Assembly (NCBI GenBank): GCA_018368455.1
Contig: JAGZEG010000025.1
Coordinates: forward strand, 1 to 23,926
DNA length: 23,926 nt
From: Coriobacteriia bacterium
Lineage (GTDB): Bacteria > Actinomycetota > Coriobacteriia > Coriobacteriales > UMGS124
Reading direction: 5' to 3'
This document shows, one piece after another, positions 22,670 to 23,926 of this stretch. A program made the translations under genes and the position numbers. Positions within the stretch are counted from its first letter, which is position 1; the number at the start of each line of letters is the position of its first letter. The notes under the pieces are model-generated. The model did not search any database, was not told where the DNA came from, and saw nothing but the letters and a program-made list of their open reading frames with translations.

Positions 22670-23926
<1,257 letters not shown>

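Overview
The window is high-GC bacterial chromosome. It fits an anaerobic Gram-positive actinobacterium, most likely a member of the Coriobacteriia (Olsenella/Atopobiaceae-like). The evidence is an LPKTG sortase-anchored surface protein, Shine-Dalgarno-led genes with GTG/TTG starts, a thioredoxin-reductase/AhpF fusion of the type seen in anaerobes, an EFR1-type flavodoxin-ferredoxin, and Listeria-Bacteroides-type surface repeats. The lineage call is inference from gene content. I see no insertion sequence, CRISPR array, rRNA or tRNA gene.

Layout. 1-1041: 3' end of a repeat-rich LPXTG surface protein. 1042-1594: gene-free, with hairpins, one degenerate repeat copy and the terminator of the next gene. 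1595-2728 (-): a long ThyX-family thymidylate synthase whose motifs appear in circularly permuted order. 2960-4140 (-): perR plus a HAD phosphatase, divergent from 4456-6778 (+): ahpC and a TrxR-AhpF-type reductase. Together these form a peroxide-defence block with PerR/Fur-like boxes in the divergent intergenic region. 6920-9647 (+): cysteine desulfurase, mnmA and csoR, joined by stop/start overlaps, so tRNA 2-thiouridylation genes are coupled to a copper-type repressor. 9657-11999 (+): a promoter lying in a perfect 19-bp inverted repeat (probable CsoR operator), then a P1B metal-pumping ATPase.

12260-13815 (+): TauE/SafE permease and EFR1 ferredoxin-flavodoxin. 13824-15086 (-): secreted coiled-coil cell-wall protein. 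15277-16629 (-): Nramp/MntH metal transporter. 16821-18029 (+): VanZ-RDD membrane fusion. 18173-18526 (-): DUF2089 zinc-ribbon/HTH protein. 18797-20348 (+): YtrA-type GntR regulator and DUF1648 membrane protein behind a palindromic operator. 20382-20975 (-): engB GTPase. 21232-21618 (+): membrane-anchored Cys-rich/HMA metal-binding protein. 21740-22225 (+): rnhA. 22226-22669: gene-free, holding a four-copy inverted repeat element. 22670-23926 (-): larC, cut by the window edge inside a (His-Glu)16 hexanucleotide repeat.

Metal and redox homeostasis is the common thread (PerR/AhpC/TrxR, CsoR/P1B ATPase, MntH, HMA protein, nickel-handling LarC). The most unusual items are the permuted ThyX, the reversed AhpF with an extra CxxC, the CsoR-type operator, the Cys-rich/HMA fusion, and a dispersed repeat family that sits between convergent genes.
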